From: Bacteroidia bacterium | Lineage (GTDB): Bacteria; Bacteroidota; Bacteroidia; J057 | NCBI GenBank assembly: GCA_022760475.1 | Contig: JALEFZ010000088.1 | Location: forward strand, 62,001 to 126,000 | Length of the DNA: 64,000 bases | Direction of reading: 5' to 3' | Shown here: positions 27,070 through 35,875 of the stretch, one piece after another | Numbering within the stretch: position 1 is the first letter of the stretch | How the letters are laid out: each line of letters begins with the position of its first letter | The notes under the pieces: generated by a model | The model's input: the letters and a program-made list of their open reading frames with translations, nothing else | What the model was told of the DNA's origin: nothing | Database searches by the model: none | Made by a program: the position numbers and the translations under genes

Positions 27070-27077
27070 TATTTTTG
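27070..27077 (+). promoter_or_regulatory. Possible icmF -7 promoter element
   Basis: TATTTTTG exactly fits TAnnTTTG and lies 50 bp before the icmF start. A good -33 TTTG at the usual distance is not seen, so this is a weak call. Confidence 0.35.
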
Positions 27078-27127
27078 TTGTACCTAACGAATGTTAGTTT
27101 CCTTCAAATGCTAAATAGATATTAGAT

Positions 27128-30100
27128 ATGCAACAACAGGCTCCTTACACTCCTCAGAATAAGATACGCCTTGTAACTGCTGCCTCGCTTTTTGATGGTC
27201 ATGATGCAGCCATCAACATCATGCGAAGAATTCTCCAGGCGTCAGGTGCCGAAGTCATTCACCTTGGACACAACCGGTCTGTAGAAGAAATTGTGAACAC
27301 TGCCATTCAGGAAGATGTTCAGGGAATTGCCATTACCTCTTACCAGGGTGGGCATGTAGAGTTTTTCAAATACATGTATGACCTATTGAAGGAAAGGCAT
27401 TGTTCGCACATTAAGATTTTTGGTGGGGGTGGCGGTACCATCCTTCCTACGGAGCTTGATGAGCTACATGCCTATGGAATTACCCGCATTTATTCGCCTG
27501 ATGATGGTAGGGAGATGGGCTTGCAAGGAATGATCAATGACCTCCTTGAAAGGGCGGACTTTCCTACTGGAAAATTTGAGTTAGGACGTTGGAAAGAAGC
27601 CTTGCAAAAAACTTATGGCAATGTAGAGGCAGGTACTGCGACTGGTATTTTGCATCAGGTAAGAGAGAACATCTCTACCAGATCCATTGCAAAGTTGATT
27701 TCTGCAGTTGAAAATACTCCAGAACTCGTACAGCCCATCATGGATGACATCCATGAGCGCATGAAAGGTTTGCCACTGCCTCCTATATTGGGGATCACTG
27801 GTACAGGGGGTGCAGGTAAATCTTCGCTGGTTGACGAGTTGGTCAGAAGGTTCCTGATGGATTTTGAGGACAAGCATATCGCTGTTGTTTCTGTTGATCC
27901 ATCCAAGAGAAAAACCGGTGGTGCATTGTTGGGTGACCGTATCCGAATGAACTCTGTTACCCATAGCAGGGTATACATGCGTTCCTTGGCTACAAGGCAG
28001 TCTAACCTTGCTTTGTCCAAGCACATTCCAGAAGTGCTGAACATCCTGAAGGCTTCACAATTTGACCTGATCATTCTCGAAACCTCCGGTATTGGCCAAT
28101 CGGATACTGAAATCATCGATTATTCAGATGTATCGCTCTACGTGATGACGCCTGAATACGGAGCTGCGACCCAGCTAGAAAAGATTGACATGCTGGATTA
28201 TGCGGATTTGATCGCTTTGAATAAATTCGACAAGCGTGGAGCACTGGATGCCCTCAGAGATGTCCGCAAACAATATCAGCGTAACAATGGACTTTGGGAC
28301 AAGGCCATTGATGACATGCCCGTCTTTGCAACCATAGCCTCTCAGTTTAACGACCCGGGCATGAATCGCCTTTACAGGGCGATCATGAATAAAATCGCAG
28401 ATGCAACCCAGGCAGACCTTAAAACTGACTGGATGGCGGACGATGAGCCTTCTCAGAAAATCCACATCATTCCTCCAAACAGGGTCAGGTACCTTTCTGA
28501 AATCTCTGAAAATATCAGGGAATACAACCAACATGGCATTGACCAGGCCCTGATTGCCAAAAAACTATTTGGAATCAAGACCTCTATTGATACCCTGCAG
28601 GAATCGGATATAGAAGACAAAGACAGGCTCATTAAAGGCCTTGAGGAGACCTATGAGAAAATTGCCATGGGACTGGAAAAGCCCAATCAGTTGATCATCG
28701 AGTCATGGGAGGATAAAAAGCGAAGATATGCTGCCGATGAATATGTGTACCTGGTAAGGGGAAGGGAATTCAAGGTAGATACAAAGGTTGAAACACTTTC
28801 CCACAATAAGATCTCAAAGGTAATCCTTCCAAAATATGAGTCCTGGGGAGACATCCTCAAATGGTCCCTACAGGAAAATGTCCCTGGGGAATTTCCTTAC
28901 ACAGCCGGGGTTTTTCCCTTCAAACGTGAAGGAGAAGATCCTACCAGGATGTTTGCGGGAGAAGGTGGACCTGAGCGAACCAACAAGAGGTTCCATTATG
29001 TGTCCCTGGGAATGCCAGCCAAACGTCTCTCTACGGCATTTGACTCCGTAACCCTTTATGGTGAAGACCCTGATCACAGGCCTGACATTTATGGGAAGAT
29101 TGGTAATTCGGGTGTTTCTGTTGCCAGTCTGGATGATGCAAAGAAACTTTATTCGGGTTTCAACCTTTGTGATCCACGTACTTCTGTTTCCATGACCATC
29201 AATGGACCTGCGGCTACGGTTTTGTCATTCTTTTTGAATGCAGCCATTGATCAGCAATGCGAGTTGTATATCAAGGAAAATGGCCTTGAAAATGAGGTCT
29301 TAGGAAAAATTGCCCACATTTATAAGGACAAGGAAATTCCTACCTACCACGGAGAACTGCCTGAAGGAAATGATGGCTTAGGGCTGATGTTGCTAGGGGT
29401 TACCGGGGATCAGGTTCTTCCGATGGAGGTTTATCAGAAAATCAAAACTGAGGCACTTTCCAAGGTTCGTGGTACAGTGCAGGCGGATATTTTGAAGGAA
29501 GATCAGGCGCAGAATACCTGTATTTTTTCAACTGAATTTTCATTGAAGCTGATGGGGGATGTGCAGGAGTACTTCATAGACCACAATGTGAGGAATTTCT
29601 ACTCGGTATCCATTTCAGGTTATCACATTGCAGAAGCTGGTGCGAACCCCATTACCCAATTGGCCTTCACCCTCGCCAATGGCTTTACCTTCCTGGAGTA
29701 TTATGCCAGCAGAGGGATGGACATTGATAAATTTGCGCCCAACTTCTCTTTCTTCTTCTCAAATGGAGTAGATCCTGAATATGCTGTTATTGGCCGGGTC
29801 GCAAGGAGAATTTGGTCCAAGGCATTGAAGCTAAAGTACAAGGCCAGTAGCCGTGCACAGAAGTTGAAGTACCACATCCAGACCTCCGGTCGTTCGCTGC
29901 ATGCCCAGGAGATCAATTTCAACGATATCCGGACGACCCTACAAGCCCTTTATGCCATTTATGACAACTGTAACTCACTGCATACCAATGCTTATGATGA
30001 GGCGATCACCACTCCGACAGAGGAATCTGTAAGAAGGGCAATTGCGATCCAGTTGATCATCAACCGTGAATTGGGATTGGCCAAAAACCAGAATCCCTTG

Positions 30101-30568
30101 CAGGGAAGTTTCATCATAGAGGAACTTACAGAGCTTGTGGAAGAAGCCGTCATGATGGAATTCGATCGAATCACCGAGCGTGGCGGGGTGCTGGGAGCCA
30201 TGGAAACCATGTACCAGCGAGGCAAGATTCAGGAAGAATCTCTGTACTATGAGCGTCTGAAGCATACGGGCGAACTTCCCATCGTGGGAGTGAATACTTT
30301 TTTATCAGACGAAGGTTCTCCAACCATTATCCCGCAAGAGGTAATTCGTTCTACCGAAGCAGAGAAGAACTACCAAATCGCTCAAAAGGAGGATTATCAC
30401 AAGAGAAATCCCGAAAAAGCCATGGAGGCCATCAAAAGGCTTCAGCATGCCGCAGTTACCAACATCAACATCTTTGATGCATTGATGGAAGCAAGCAAGT
30501 GGCTGACTCTAGGGCAGATTACAAACTCTCTGTACGAAGTAGGCGGACAGTATAGAAGGAGCATGTAA
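27128..30568 (+). CDS. icmF: Fused acyl-CoA mutase IcmF (B12 domain, GTPase, mutase)
   Basis: A 1146-residue single-chain adenosylcobalamin-dependent mutase in the order B12-binding domain, MeaB-type G-protein chaperone, mutase catalytic domain. Residues ~12-145 bind B12 with the ligand in FDGHDAAIN (H25). The P-loop GTGGAGKSS is at about 225-233, with LNKFDK as guanine-specificity motif. Residues ~560-1146 are the TIM-barrel mutase (EFPYTAGVFPFKREG, MFAGEGGPERTNKR, SVSISGYHIAEAGANP). IcmF-type enzymes interconvert isobutyryl-CoA and butyryl-CoA and some act on pivalyl- or isovaleryl-CoA; the exact substrate cannot be told here. The G-domain protects and reloads cofactor. No B12 riboswitch is seen upstream. 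It ends with a strong terminator. Confidence 0.95.
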   Translation: MQQQAPYTPQNKIRLVTAASLFDGHDAAINIMRRILQASGAEVIHLGHNRSVEEIVNTAIQEDVQGIAITSYQGGHVEFFKYMYDLLKERHCSHIKIFGGGGGTILPTELDELHAYGITRIYSPDDGREMGLQGMINDLLERADFPTGKFELGRWKEALQKTYGNVEAGTATGILHQVRENISTRSIAKLISAVENTPELVQPIMDDIHERMKGLPLPPILGITGTGGAGKSSLVDELVRRFLMDFEDKHIAVVSVDPSKRKTGGALLGDRIRMNSVTHSRVYMRSLATRQSNLALSKHIPEVLNILKASQFDLIILETSGIGQSDTEIIDYSDVSLYVMTPEYGAATQLEKIDMLDYADLIALNKFDKRGALDALRDVRKQYQRNNGLWDKAIDDMPVFATIASQFNDPGMNRLYRAIMNKIADATQADLKTDWMADDEPSQKIHIIPPNRVRYLSEISENIREYNQHGIDQALIAKKLFGIKTSIDTLQESDIEDKDRLIKGLEETYEKIAMGLEKPNQLIIESWEDKKRRYAADEYVYLVRGREFKVDTKVETLSHNKISKVILPKYESWGDILKWSLQENVPGEFPYTAGVFPFKREGEDPTRMFAGEGGPERTNKRFHYVSLGMPAKRLSTAFDSVTLYGEDPDHRPDIYGKIGNSGVSVASLDDAKKLYSGFNLCDPRTSVSMTINGPAATVLSFFLNAAIDQQCELYIKENGLENEVLGKIAHIYKDKEIPTYHGELPEGNDGLGLMLLGVTGDQVLPMEVYQKIKTEALSKVRGTVQADILKEDQAQNTCIFSTEFSLKLMGDVQEYFIDHNVRNFYSVSISGYHIAEAGANPITQLAFTLANGFTFLEYYASRGMDIDKFAPNFSFFFSNGVDPEYAVIGRVARRIWSKALKLKYKASSRAQKLKYHIQTSGRSLHAQEINFNDIRTTLQALYAIYDNCNSLHTNAYDEAITTPTEESVRRAIAIQLIINRELGLAKNQNPLQGSFIIEELTELVEEAVMMEFDRITERGGVLGAMETMYQRGKIQEESLYYERLKHTGELPIVGVNTFLSDEGSPTIIPQEVIRSTEAEKNYQIAQKEDYHKRNPEKAMEAIKRLQHAAVTNINIFDALMEASKWLTLGQITNSLYEVGGQYRRSM

Positions 30569-30589
30569 ACCTGAAAGCTCAAAATGAGT

Positions 30590-30625
30590 AAGGAGATTTG
30601 CATCGGTTTTGGTGCAAATCTCCTT
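30590..30625 (+). terminator. Terminator after icmF
   Basis: A 12-13-bp stem, AAGGAGATTTGC at 30590-30601 with GCAAATCTCCTT at 30614-30625, followed by TTTT. Typical intrinsic terminator in the plus direction. Confidence 0.9.
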
Positions 30626-30666
30626 TTTTGTTTGAAGTTTGATTGAAATGAATAAATAGCCTTTTG

Positions 30667-31512
30667 CTAATAGTAAGTGATCACCCTTTCTGCAATGACC
30701 TTTTTGTTTCCATCCAACCTCTTGATCCAGTTTTTCTTCTTGTCAAATTCGTATTTAAACTTCCTTTTATATTTTTCTGAAGCGGAAAACCATTCAAGTG
30801 AACTGGGGTCAAAATCTTTAAATCGATTATATTTCAGGATACCTTCATAGTTGTCAAGAACCATTTGTTTGGAGAGAATTATTTTGTCCTCTCTAACAGA
30901 AAAATACCTTTTGATGCGGATGTGCTTGTTGAGTCTTTCTTCTTGTTCTATCCCACTCAGTACCAAGAATCTTCTGCTTCCCATGTAATAACTTGGTTTG
31001 CTATACTTCAGGATGGTTTTTTGCCCTTTATTGTTTATGATTATTTGGCGGCTAAAGTGTTTTTCCTTGTTAGGAAATTTCTTTTTGACATCTAAAAATA
31101 AAGAGTCATAGGTTTTTACCTTCCTCATCGGTGGCGGAGGTGGTGGCATATCTGCCATGACATCAGCTTTGATCACTTTTTCTGAGATATATGTAGTATC
31201 TGAGGACTTATTGATTTCGATTTTGGAAGTACTTCCTGGGTAGTTGATACTACCTCTTATGATCTCGTTTGATTTATGCTCAAATGTTGAGCCACCTCCA
31301 TAGGAATATCTTTTCAGTACCAAATTGCCTTCCACATTAAAAGAATCCTTCGTAACGAGTTTTTTTCTGGCTTTTCCTCCTTTGGTATATGAAATTTCAA
31401 AATTCTCTACGCTTTTGATCCCAGGCATGCTTTCCAGATATCCTGTTTGAGAGAGTGCGTTGTTGAGAAATAAAAGTGAAATGGAGAAAATTATTATTCT
31501 TAAAGCTATCAT
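30667..31512 (-). CDS. Exported hypothetical protein
   Basis: A 281-residue protein with a signal peptide (SISLLFLNNALSQTG). The body is mostly polar beta-strand and lysine-rich, with a proline run (PPPPPPM, about residues 123-129) in the middle. It has no lipobox and no T9SS tail, so it is probably periplasmic. I do not recognise a family. It converges on icmF (about 98 bp apart) and its promoter region is a 217-bp gap shared with tdk. Confidence 0.75.
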   Translation of the reverse strand: MIALRIIIFSISLLFLNNALSQTGYLESMPGIKSVENFEISYTKGGKARKKLVTKDSFNVEGNLVLKRYSYGGGSTFEHKSNEIIRGSINYPGSTSKIEINKSSDTTYISEKVIKADVMADMPPPPPPMRKVKTYDSLFLDVKKKFPNKEKHFSRQIIINNKGQKTILKYSKPSYYMGSRRFLVLSGIEQEERLNKHIRIKRYFSVREDKIILSKQMVLDNYEGILKYNRFKDFDPSSLEWFSASEKYKRKFKYEFDKKKNWIKRLDGNKKVIAERVITYY

Positions 31513-31683
31513 AATGAAATAATATGAGTAGGATATGAAATTTTTATTCTTGGCAATTATCCATAGGATTGGGGAATATTCCTAGTACTAACAAGTTGCG
31601 TGAATTTAAAACTCCCTGGATCATTGGTCTATAATCTTACTCCTATCAACAAACGACATTCCCATCGCTCAATAAAAAAGAAC

Positions 31684-31691
31684 TATATTTG
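31684..31691 (+). promoter_or_regulatory. Possible tdk -7 promoter element
   Basis: TATATTTG, an exact TAnnTTTG, lies 38 bp before the tdk start. The -33 side has no clear TTTG. Confidence 0.4.
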
Positions 31692-31729
31692 AACCCAAGC
31701 AGATAGCCCTTTTCAAAGTCTCCGTACCC

Positions 31730-32341
31730 ATGTTCATAGAATTTAATTCCACCCCACCGCAATCAGGATGGATCGAAGTGGTTTGTGGTTCCATGTTTTC
31801 CGGTAAAACCGAAGAACTTATCCGCAGGATGCGACGTGCTCAGATTGCGAATCAATCTGTTGAGATTTTCAAACCTGCGGTGGATACCAGGTACAGCGAA
31901 GACCAGATCGTTTCTCACAATCAGAACTCCATTCCATCGACGCCTGTTTCTTCTTCCCAACAAATCTTGCTGCTTGCCTCGACGGTTGATGTGGTAGGCA
32001 TTGACGAGGCACAGTTTTTTGACATGGGGATTGTGGAGGTTGTGGAGGAATTGGCCAACAATGGGGTAAGGGTAATTGTCGCAGGATTGGACATGGACTT
32101 TTCAGGCCAGCCTTTTGGGCCGATGCCTGCCTTGCTTGCAAGGGCAGAATTTGTAACCAAGGTACATGCCATTTGCCAGGTATGTGGTGCCTTGGCCAAT
32201 TATTCATACCGATTGTCGGATTCTCAGTCCCAATTACTCCTTGGAGAAAAGGAGGCTTATGAGCCTAGGTGCCGAAATTGTTACCTCGATGGCCCAGATG
32301 CCCAAAGAAGGCCGCAAAAACACAGGAGAAAAAATGAGTAG
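31730..32341 (+). CDS. tdk: Thymidine kinase
   Basis: Phosphorylates thymidine with ATP to dTMP in the nucleotide salvage route. A 203-residue type II enzyme. The P-loop is GSMFSGKT at residues 20-27; the Walker B-like site with the catalytic base is VVGIDEAQFF; the lasso region contains the zinc cysteines, C-x-x-C in AICQVCGAL and C-x-x-C in RCRNCY. Length and order are typical. The first gene of a plus-strand run; the next gene starts 38 bp downstream. Confidence 0.96.
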   Translation: MFIEFNSTPPQSGWIEVVCGSMFSGKTEELIRRMRRAQIANQSVEIFKPAVDTRYSEDQIVSHNQNSIPSTPVSSSQQILLLASTVDVVGIDEAQFFDMGIVEVVEELANNGVRVIVAGLDMDFSGQPFGPMPALLARAEFVTKVHAICQVCGALANYSYRLSDSQSQLLLGEKEAYEPRCRNCYLDGPDAQRRPQKHRRKNE

Positions 32342-32379
32342 GTACTACAAAGGCCTATATCTTTTTCTATATTTGATAC

Positions 32380-33759
32380 ATGAATTTTCCTTACTCAACA
32401 CAGTATAAAACTTTCATAGTTTTTGGGCTTCTCTTCTTACTTTCTTTCTCATTAATTGCTCAAAATGTTGCTGTAAATGCCCAATCAGTAGCTAAAAACC
32501 TCTTCATTCCATGGGATTTGGAGTACTGGGGGAATGATACCTTGATCTTTACCCAGAAAAGTGGCGAAATCATCCGGCTTGATATCCAAAACGAAAAACT
32601 TGATACGCTCTTCGTGATTGAAGGTGTGGCAGAACTTCAACATTCCGGTTTGATGGGCATGGCCTTACATCCTAATTGGCCTAGCGAGAAAGAGATATTT
32701 GTAGCTTATGCCTTTTATGATGCACAATTTCAGGTACTCATTCGCCTGGAGAAAATGATGTTTGATCCCAGTAAAGACAGCTTGGCTTCAAGCTCTATTC
32801 TGCTGGATAGCATACCCGGCGCTGCTACCACCACAGGTGCAAGGGTTATTACTTCTGGCGAGCATGTTTACCTGAGTACAGGCGACATCAACCTTGGGAC
32901 TGTTTCCCAGGATACCAACTCCCTCAATGGAAAGATCCTTAGGCTTCATCTTGATGGCAGCATCCCAAATGACAATCCAATTTCAGGCTCTCCTATATGG
33001 ACCCTTGGGCATAGAAATCCTCAAGGATTGGCAATTTCTCCAGAAGGGAATTTCTTCTCATGTGAGCATGGCGCCTCAGCCAATGATGAAATTAACCTAA
33101 TTGAGAAGGGGCGAAACTATGGATGGCCTGAAGTATCAGGCTTTTGCAATGGAGAACCTGCCTGCCAGGCCCTCAACCTGGTCGATCCCCTCAATACATG
33201 GTCTCCTCCCATTGCACCTTGTGGATTGGCATATGTAGACAACAGCCAGGTGCTAGACAATGGTCTGTTGATGGCGGGGCTAAGGGGTACAGCGCTGTAT
33301 TGGGTAAAGTTGAATGCTGCACAAAGTGGAATTGACAAAATAGACACCTTACTTCCTACTTCTATTGGGAGAATCAGGGATGTTCTGGTTACAGGTGACA
33401 ACAGAATCTTTATTTCTACTTCCAATGTTGAAAGCCAAAACCCGGTCAGTTCTGAAGATGATCAGATTTTTGAGCTGTTTACGGGATTTGTTTCCAATGA
33501 TCTGTCTTTTAAAGACCTTTCAATTAAGGTTTATGTATATGAAAAAGTCCTCCATGTACTTGATGAAGATGGCTTCAAAGAAGAATTGTCATGGAATCTT
33601 TTTTCCCTTGATGGGAAAAAACTTAAGGGGGATATTATCTCCCCGAGACCTTCAAGTATGAAGGTTAACTTATCTGAATGGCCTTCAGGCTATTATTTTG
33701 TTTCGATTGTCAGTCCTAAAGGACATTTTTACCAGAAAATATACCTGGCTCCGCGATGA
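32380..33759 (+). CDS. Sorbosone/glucose dehydrogenase-like propeller protein with T9SS tail (copy 1)
   Basis: A 459-residue exported protein. Signal peptide ends near LIAQNVAV. The rest is a six-bladed propeller of the GSDH (PQQ-dependent sugar dehydrogenase) superfamily: PWDLEYWGNDTLIFTQKSG, HSGLMGMALHPNW, LGHRNPQGLAISPEG, SCEHGASANDEIN, GRNYGWP. The last ~70 residues are a T9SS-type tail (LFSLDGKKLKGD, WPSGYYFVSI). The substrate and need for PQQ are unknown; the soluble sugar dehydrogenase group binds PQQ, but many relatives have lost it. It overlaps the next, homologous gene by 4 bp (ATGA). Confidence 0.88.
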   Translation: MNFPYSTQYKTFIVFGLLFLLSFSLIAQNVAVNAQSVAKNLFIPWDLEYWGNDTLIFTQKSGEIIRLDIQNEKLDTLFVIEGVAELQHSGLMGMALHPNWPSEKEIFVAYAFYDAQFQVLIRLEKMMFDPSKDSLASSSILLDSIPGAATTTGARVITSGEHVYLSTGDINLGTVSQDTNSLNGKILRLHLDGSIPNDNPISGSPIWTLGHRNPQGLAISPEGNFFSCEHGASANDEINLIEKGRNYGWPEVSGFCNGEPACQALNLVDPLNTWSPPIAPCGLAYVDNSQVLDNGLLMAGLRGTALYWVKLNAAQSGIDKIDTLLPTSIGRIRDVLVTGDNRIFISTSNVESQNPVSSEDDQIFELFTGFVSNDLSFKDLSIKVYVYEKVLHVLDEDGFKEELSWNLFSLDGKKLKGDIISPRPSSMKVNLSEWPSGYYFVSIVSPKGHFYQKIYLAPR

Positions 33760-35195
33760 AAAATATTTTCCTTACCACCACCCTCATATTTTTTGCTTGC
33801 CTCTTTGCCGAAGCTCAACTTCCATATCCGGTAGATACCCTATATCTGGATTCAACAGTGCTTGAAGTAAGAGTTGTAGCCAAAAATCGTTACATCCCAT
33901 GGGATCTTGCTTGGTCGCCCAAAGGCTGGCTTTGGTTTTCTCAGAGAAATGGAAAGGTGATGCGAATGAGGCCTGAGAATGGCTATATCGAAGAAGTTTT
34001 TGAAATCAGTGATTCCTTCGAGTCTTTTGAAAACTCTGGTTTGCATGCCTTAGCGCTCCATCCCGAGTTTCCTGAAGTGCCTTACATTTATGTCCATTTT
34101 ACCTTCACATGGGACTCCTCCAGGATTGTTCGCTATACCTTTGACGAAGAAAACATCACATTGAAAGATCGTTTTGTGATCGAAAATGGGATCTGGGGCT
34201 CGAGTTCCCACAATGGCTCAAGGATTGTGTTTTCACCCGATGGAAGTAAAATATTTGTAGCCATTGGAGATGGCTATCAGGCAGAAAGGGCGCAGGACGT
34301 GGACGATCTGAACGGCAGTATACTAAGGTATAATGCAGATGGGAGCATCCCTGAAGACAATCCCTTTCCGGGAAGCCCCGTTTGGTCATATGGCCATAGA
34401 AATCCCCAAGGGCTGGTATTCGGTCCCAATGGTATCCTGTATAGCTCTGAGCATGGAACTGCCAATCACGATGAAATAAATATCATCGAGAAAGGACGAA
34501 ATTATGGCTGGCCAAATGTAGAAGGCTGGTGCGATACCCCACCAGAAGAATTTGTTTGTAACCGCGACAGCATCAAAGCTCCCCTTTATGACTGGACCTG
34601 GACAGTGGCTGCCTGCGGCATGGATTTTTATGATCATCCTTCCATACCTGAGTGGCAAAACTCTTTGTTACAGGCTACCTTGAAATCAGGGCCCGGCAAT
34701 TCTGGTCAGCGCCTTCAGATATTCCACCTGGATGAGCCCGGTACCAAGGTAAATTGGATAGAAGAGCATTTCGCCAAGACTTTCGGACGTCTCCGCGATG
34801 TGATGGCGACTCCTGATGGAAGGATATTTTTCTGTACCTCAAATCGCGAGGTGAATGGCGAGGAGGTAATTCAACCCGAAGATGATAAAATCCTAGAGAT
34901 CAGAAACCTTAATCTTGATTACGAAGTCATCCCTTTTGAAGGAGATGTACTGGACGCACTCCGGATAGGTCCTAATCCCGCTTCCGGTTCGCTTAACATC
35001 AGGTTGCCATTTTATCAAGGCATTGCCAAAATGAGTTTGATAGATCTCCGTGGTACACAGGTTTGGTCTGGTGAAGTAAACTTTAATGGACAAACAGAAA
35101 TCCTGAACATGGCAAACATAGGCCCTGGCCTATATGCATTTGAAATAGAACTTAATGATGGCAGAGTGGCTGTTAGAAAGCTGTTTTTCAATTAA
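33756..35195 (+). CDS. Sorbosone/glucose dehydrogenase-like propeller protein with T9SS tail (copy 2)
   Basis: A 479-residue exported paralogue of the previous gene, same architecture: signal peptide (LFAEAQLPY), propeller with IPWDLAWSPKGWLWFSQRNG, NSGLHALALHPEF, YGHRNPQGLVFGPNG, SSEHGTANHDEIN and GRNYGWP, and a T9SS tail (IGPNPASGSLNIRL, LIDLRGTQVWSG, IGPGLYAFEIE). The start codon overlaps the stop of copy 1, so the two are translationally coupled and likely work together at the cell surface. The DUF1801 gene follows in the same direction after 49 bp. Confidence 0.9.
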   Translation: MKNIFLTTTLIFFACLFAEAQLPYPVDTLYLDSTVLEVRVVAKNRYIPWDLAWSPKGWLWFSQRNGKVMRMRPENGYIEEVFEISDSFESFENSGLHALALHPEFPEVPYIYVHFTFTWDSSRIVRYTFDEENITLKDRFVIENGIWGSSSHNGSRIVFSPDGSKIFVAIGDGYQAERAQDVDDLNGSILRYNADGSIPEDNPFPGSPVWSYGHRNPQGLVFGPNGILYSSEHGTANHDEINIIEKGRNYGWPNVEGWCDTPPEEFVCNRDSIKAPLYDWTWTVAACGMDFYDHPSIPEWQNSLLQATLKSGPGNSGQRLQIFHLDEPGTKVNWIEEHFAKTFGRLRDVMATPDGRIFFCTSNREVNGEEVIQPEDDKILEIRNLNLDYEVIPFEGDVLDALRIGPNPASGSLNIRLPFYQGIAKMSLIDLRGTQVWSGEVNFNGQTEILNMANIGPGLYAFEIELNDGRVAVRKLFFN

Positions 35196-35244
35196 TTTTT
35201 GTAGATTCTTCTCTTGCAAAATTGCTGTTTAATAGAGAAGGATT

Positions 35245-35661
35245 ATGTCAAAAAATAAGACCATACCTACTGAGCTGAGTGTGGATGAATTTCTCGAGGG
35301 AATACAACAGCCTCGTAGAAAGGAAGAGAGCAAGGAATTGGTTATACTCTTTAAAGAACTGACCCAAGAAGAGCCTGTGATGTGGGGAAGTAGCATCATT
35401 GGTTTTGGTTCTTATCATTACAAATATGAGTCAGGGAGAGAAGGGGATATGTTCATCGCCGGCTTCTCCCCAAGAAAAACCAGCTTTTCGTTTTATAACC
35501 TGGCAGGGGCAGAAGGCTATGATGAACTTCTATCTAGCCTGGGCAAGTACAAAAGCGGGAAGTCTTGCTTGTATGTGAACAAATTGGGAGATATTGACCT
35601 AAATGTCCTACGTGAGATTATCCTACGATCTGTAGAATCCGTAAAGAAAAGATACGGGTGA
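35245..35661 (+). CDS. DUF1801 domain protein
   Basis: A 138-residue cytosolic protein with the DUF1801 (YdhG-like) pattern: a helical N-terminus (SVDEFLEGIQQPRRKEESKEL), then EPVMWGSSIIGFGSYHYKY and an arginine-lysine-rich tail. Function unknown in this family, although related proteins fold as small alpha/beta sandwiches. It follows the two propeller genes with a 49-bp gap, so probably lies at the end of the tdk transcript. Confidence 0.85.
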   Translation: MSKNKTIPTELSVDEFLEGIQQPRRKEESKELVILFKELTQEEPVMWGSSIIGFGSYHYKYESGREGDMFIAGFSPRKTSFSFYNLAGAEGYDELLSSLGKYKSGKSCLYVNKLGDIDLNVLREIILRSVESVKKRYG

Positions 35662-35681
35662 GTTTTAACTCCCAAAATTCA

Positions 35682-35714
35682 TTTAAAGTCCCTAATTTCT
35701 GAAACATATATTTG
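35682..35714 (+). promoter_or_regulatory. Candidate promoter for the 1085-residue gene
   Basis: TTTA at 35682-35685, a 21-base spacer, then TATATTTG at 35707-35714, an exact -7 element. The start codon is about 160 bp downstream, giving a long leader. Confidence 0.4.
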
Positions 35715-35815
35715 TAGAAATATTTATATTCTATTAAGAACGCAACAGTTTATAGCTATTTCTGCATCTTATCCATATTCCTCTATTGAATGTGTGGAAT
35801 GTGGAGCCAATCACC

Positions 35816-35834
35816 CTCCTATTGGAAATAGGAG
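35816..35834 (+). promoter_or_regulatory. Leader hairpin before the 1085-residue gene
   Basis: CTCCTATT at 35816-35823 pairs perfectly with AATAGGAG at 35827-35834 around a GGA loop, about 40 bp before the start codon. It has no T run, so it is not a terminator; it may stabilise the leader or affect translation. Confidence 0.35.
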
Positions 35835-35875
35835 AATACGACTAGAGAGCCCTGGAACCGTAAGTTATACAAAAC

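Noticed and set aside
27581..28116. Two long minus-strand frames opposite icmF
   Set aside because: Cys/His-rich shadow translations of conserved GTPase-domain codons, no start or regulatory context.
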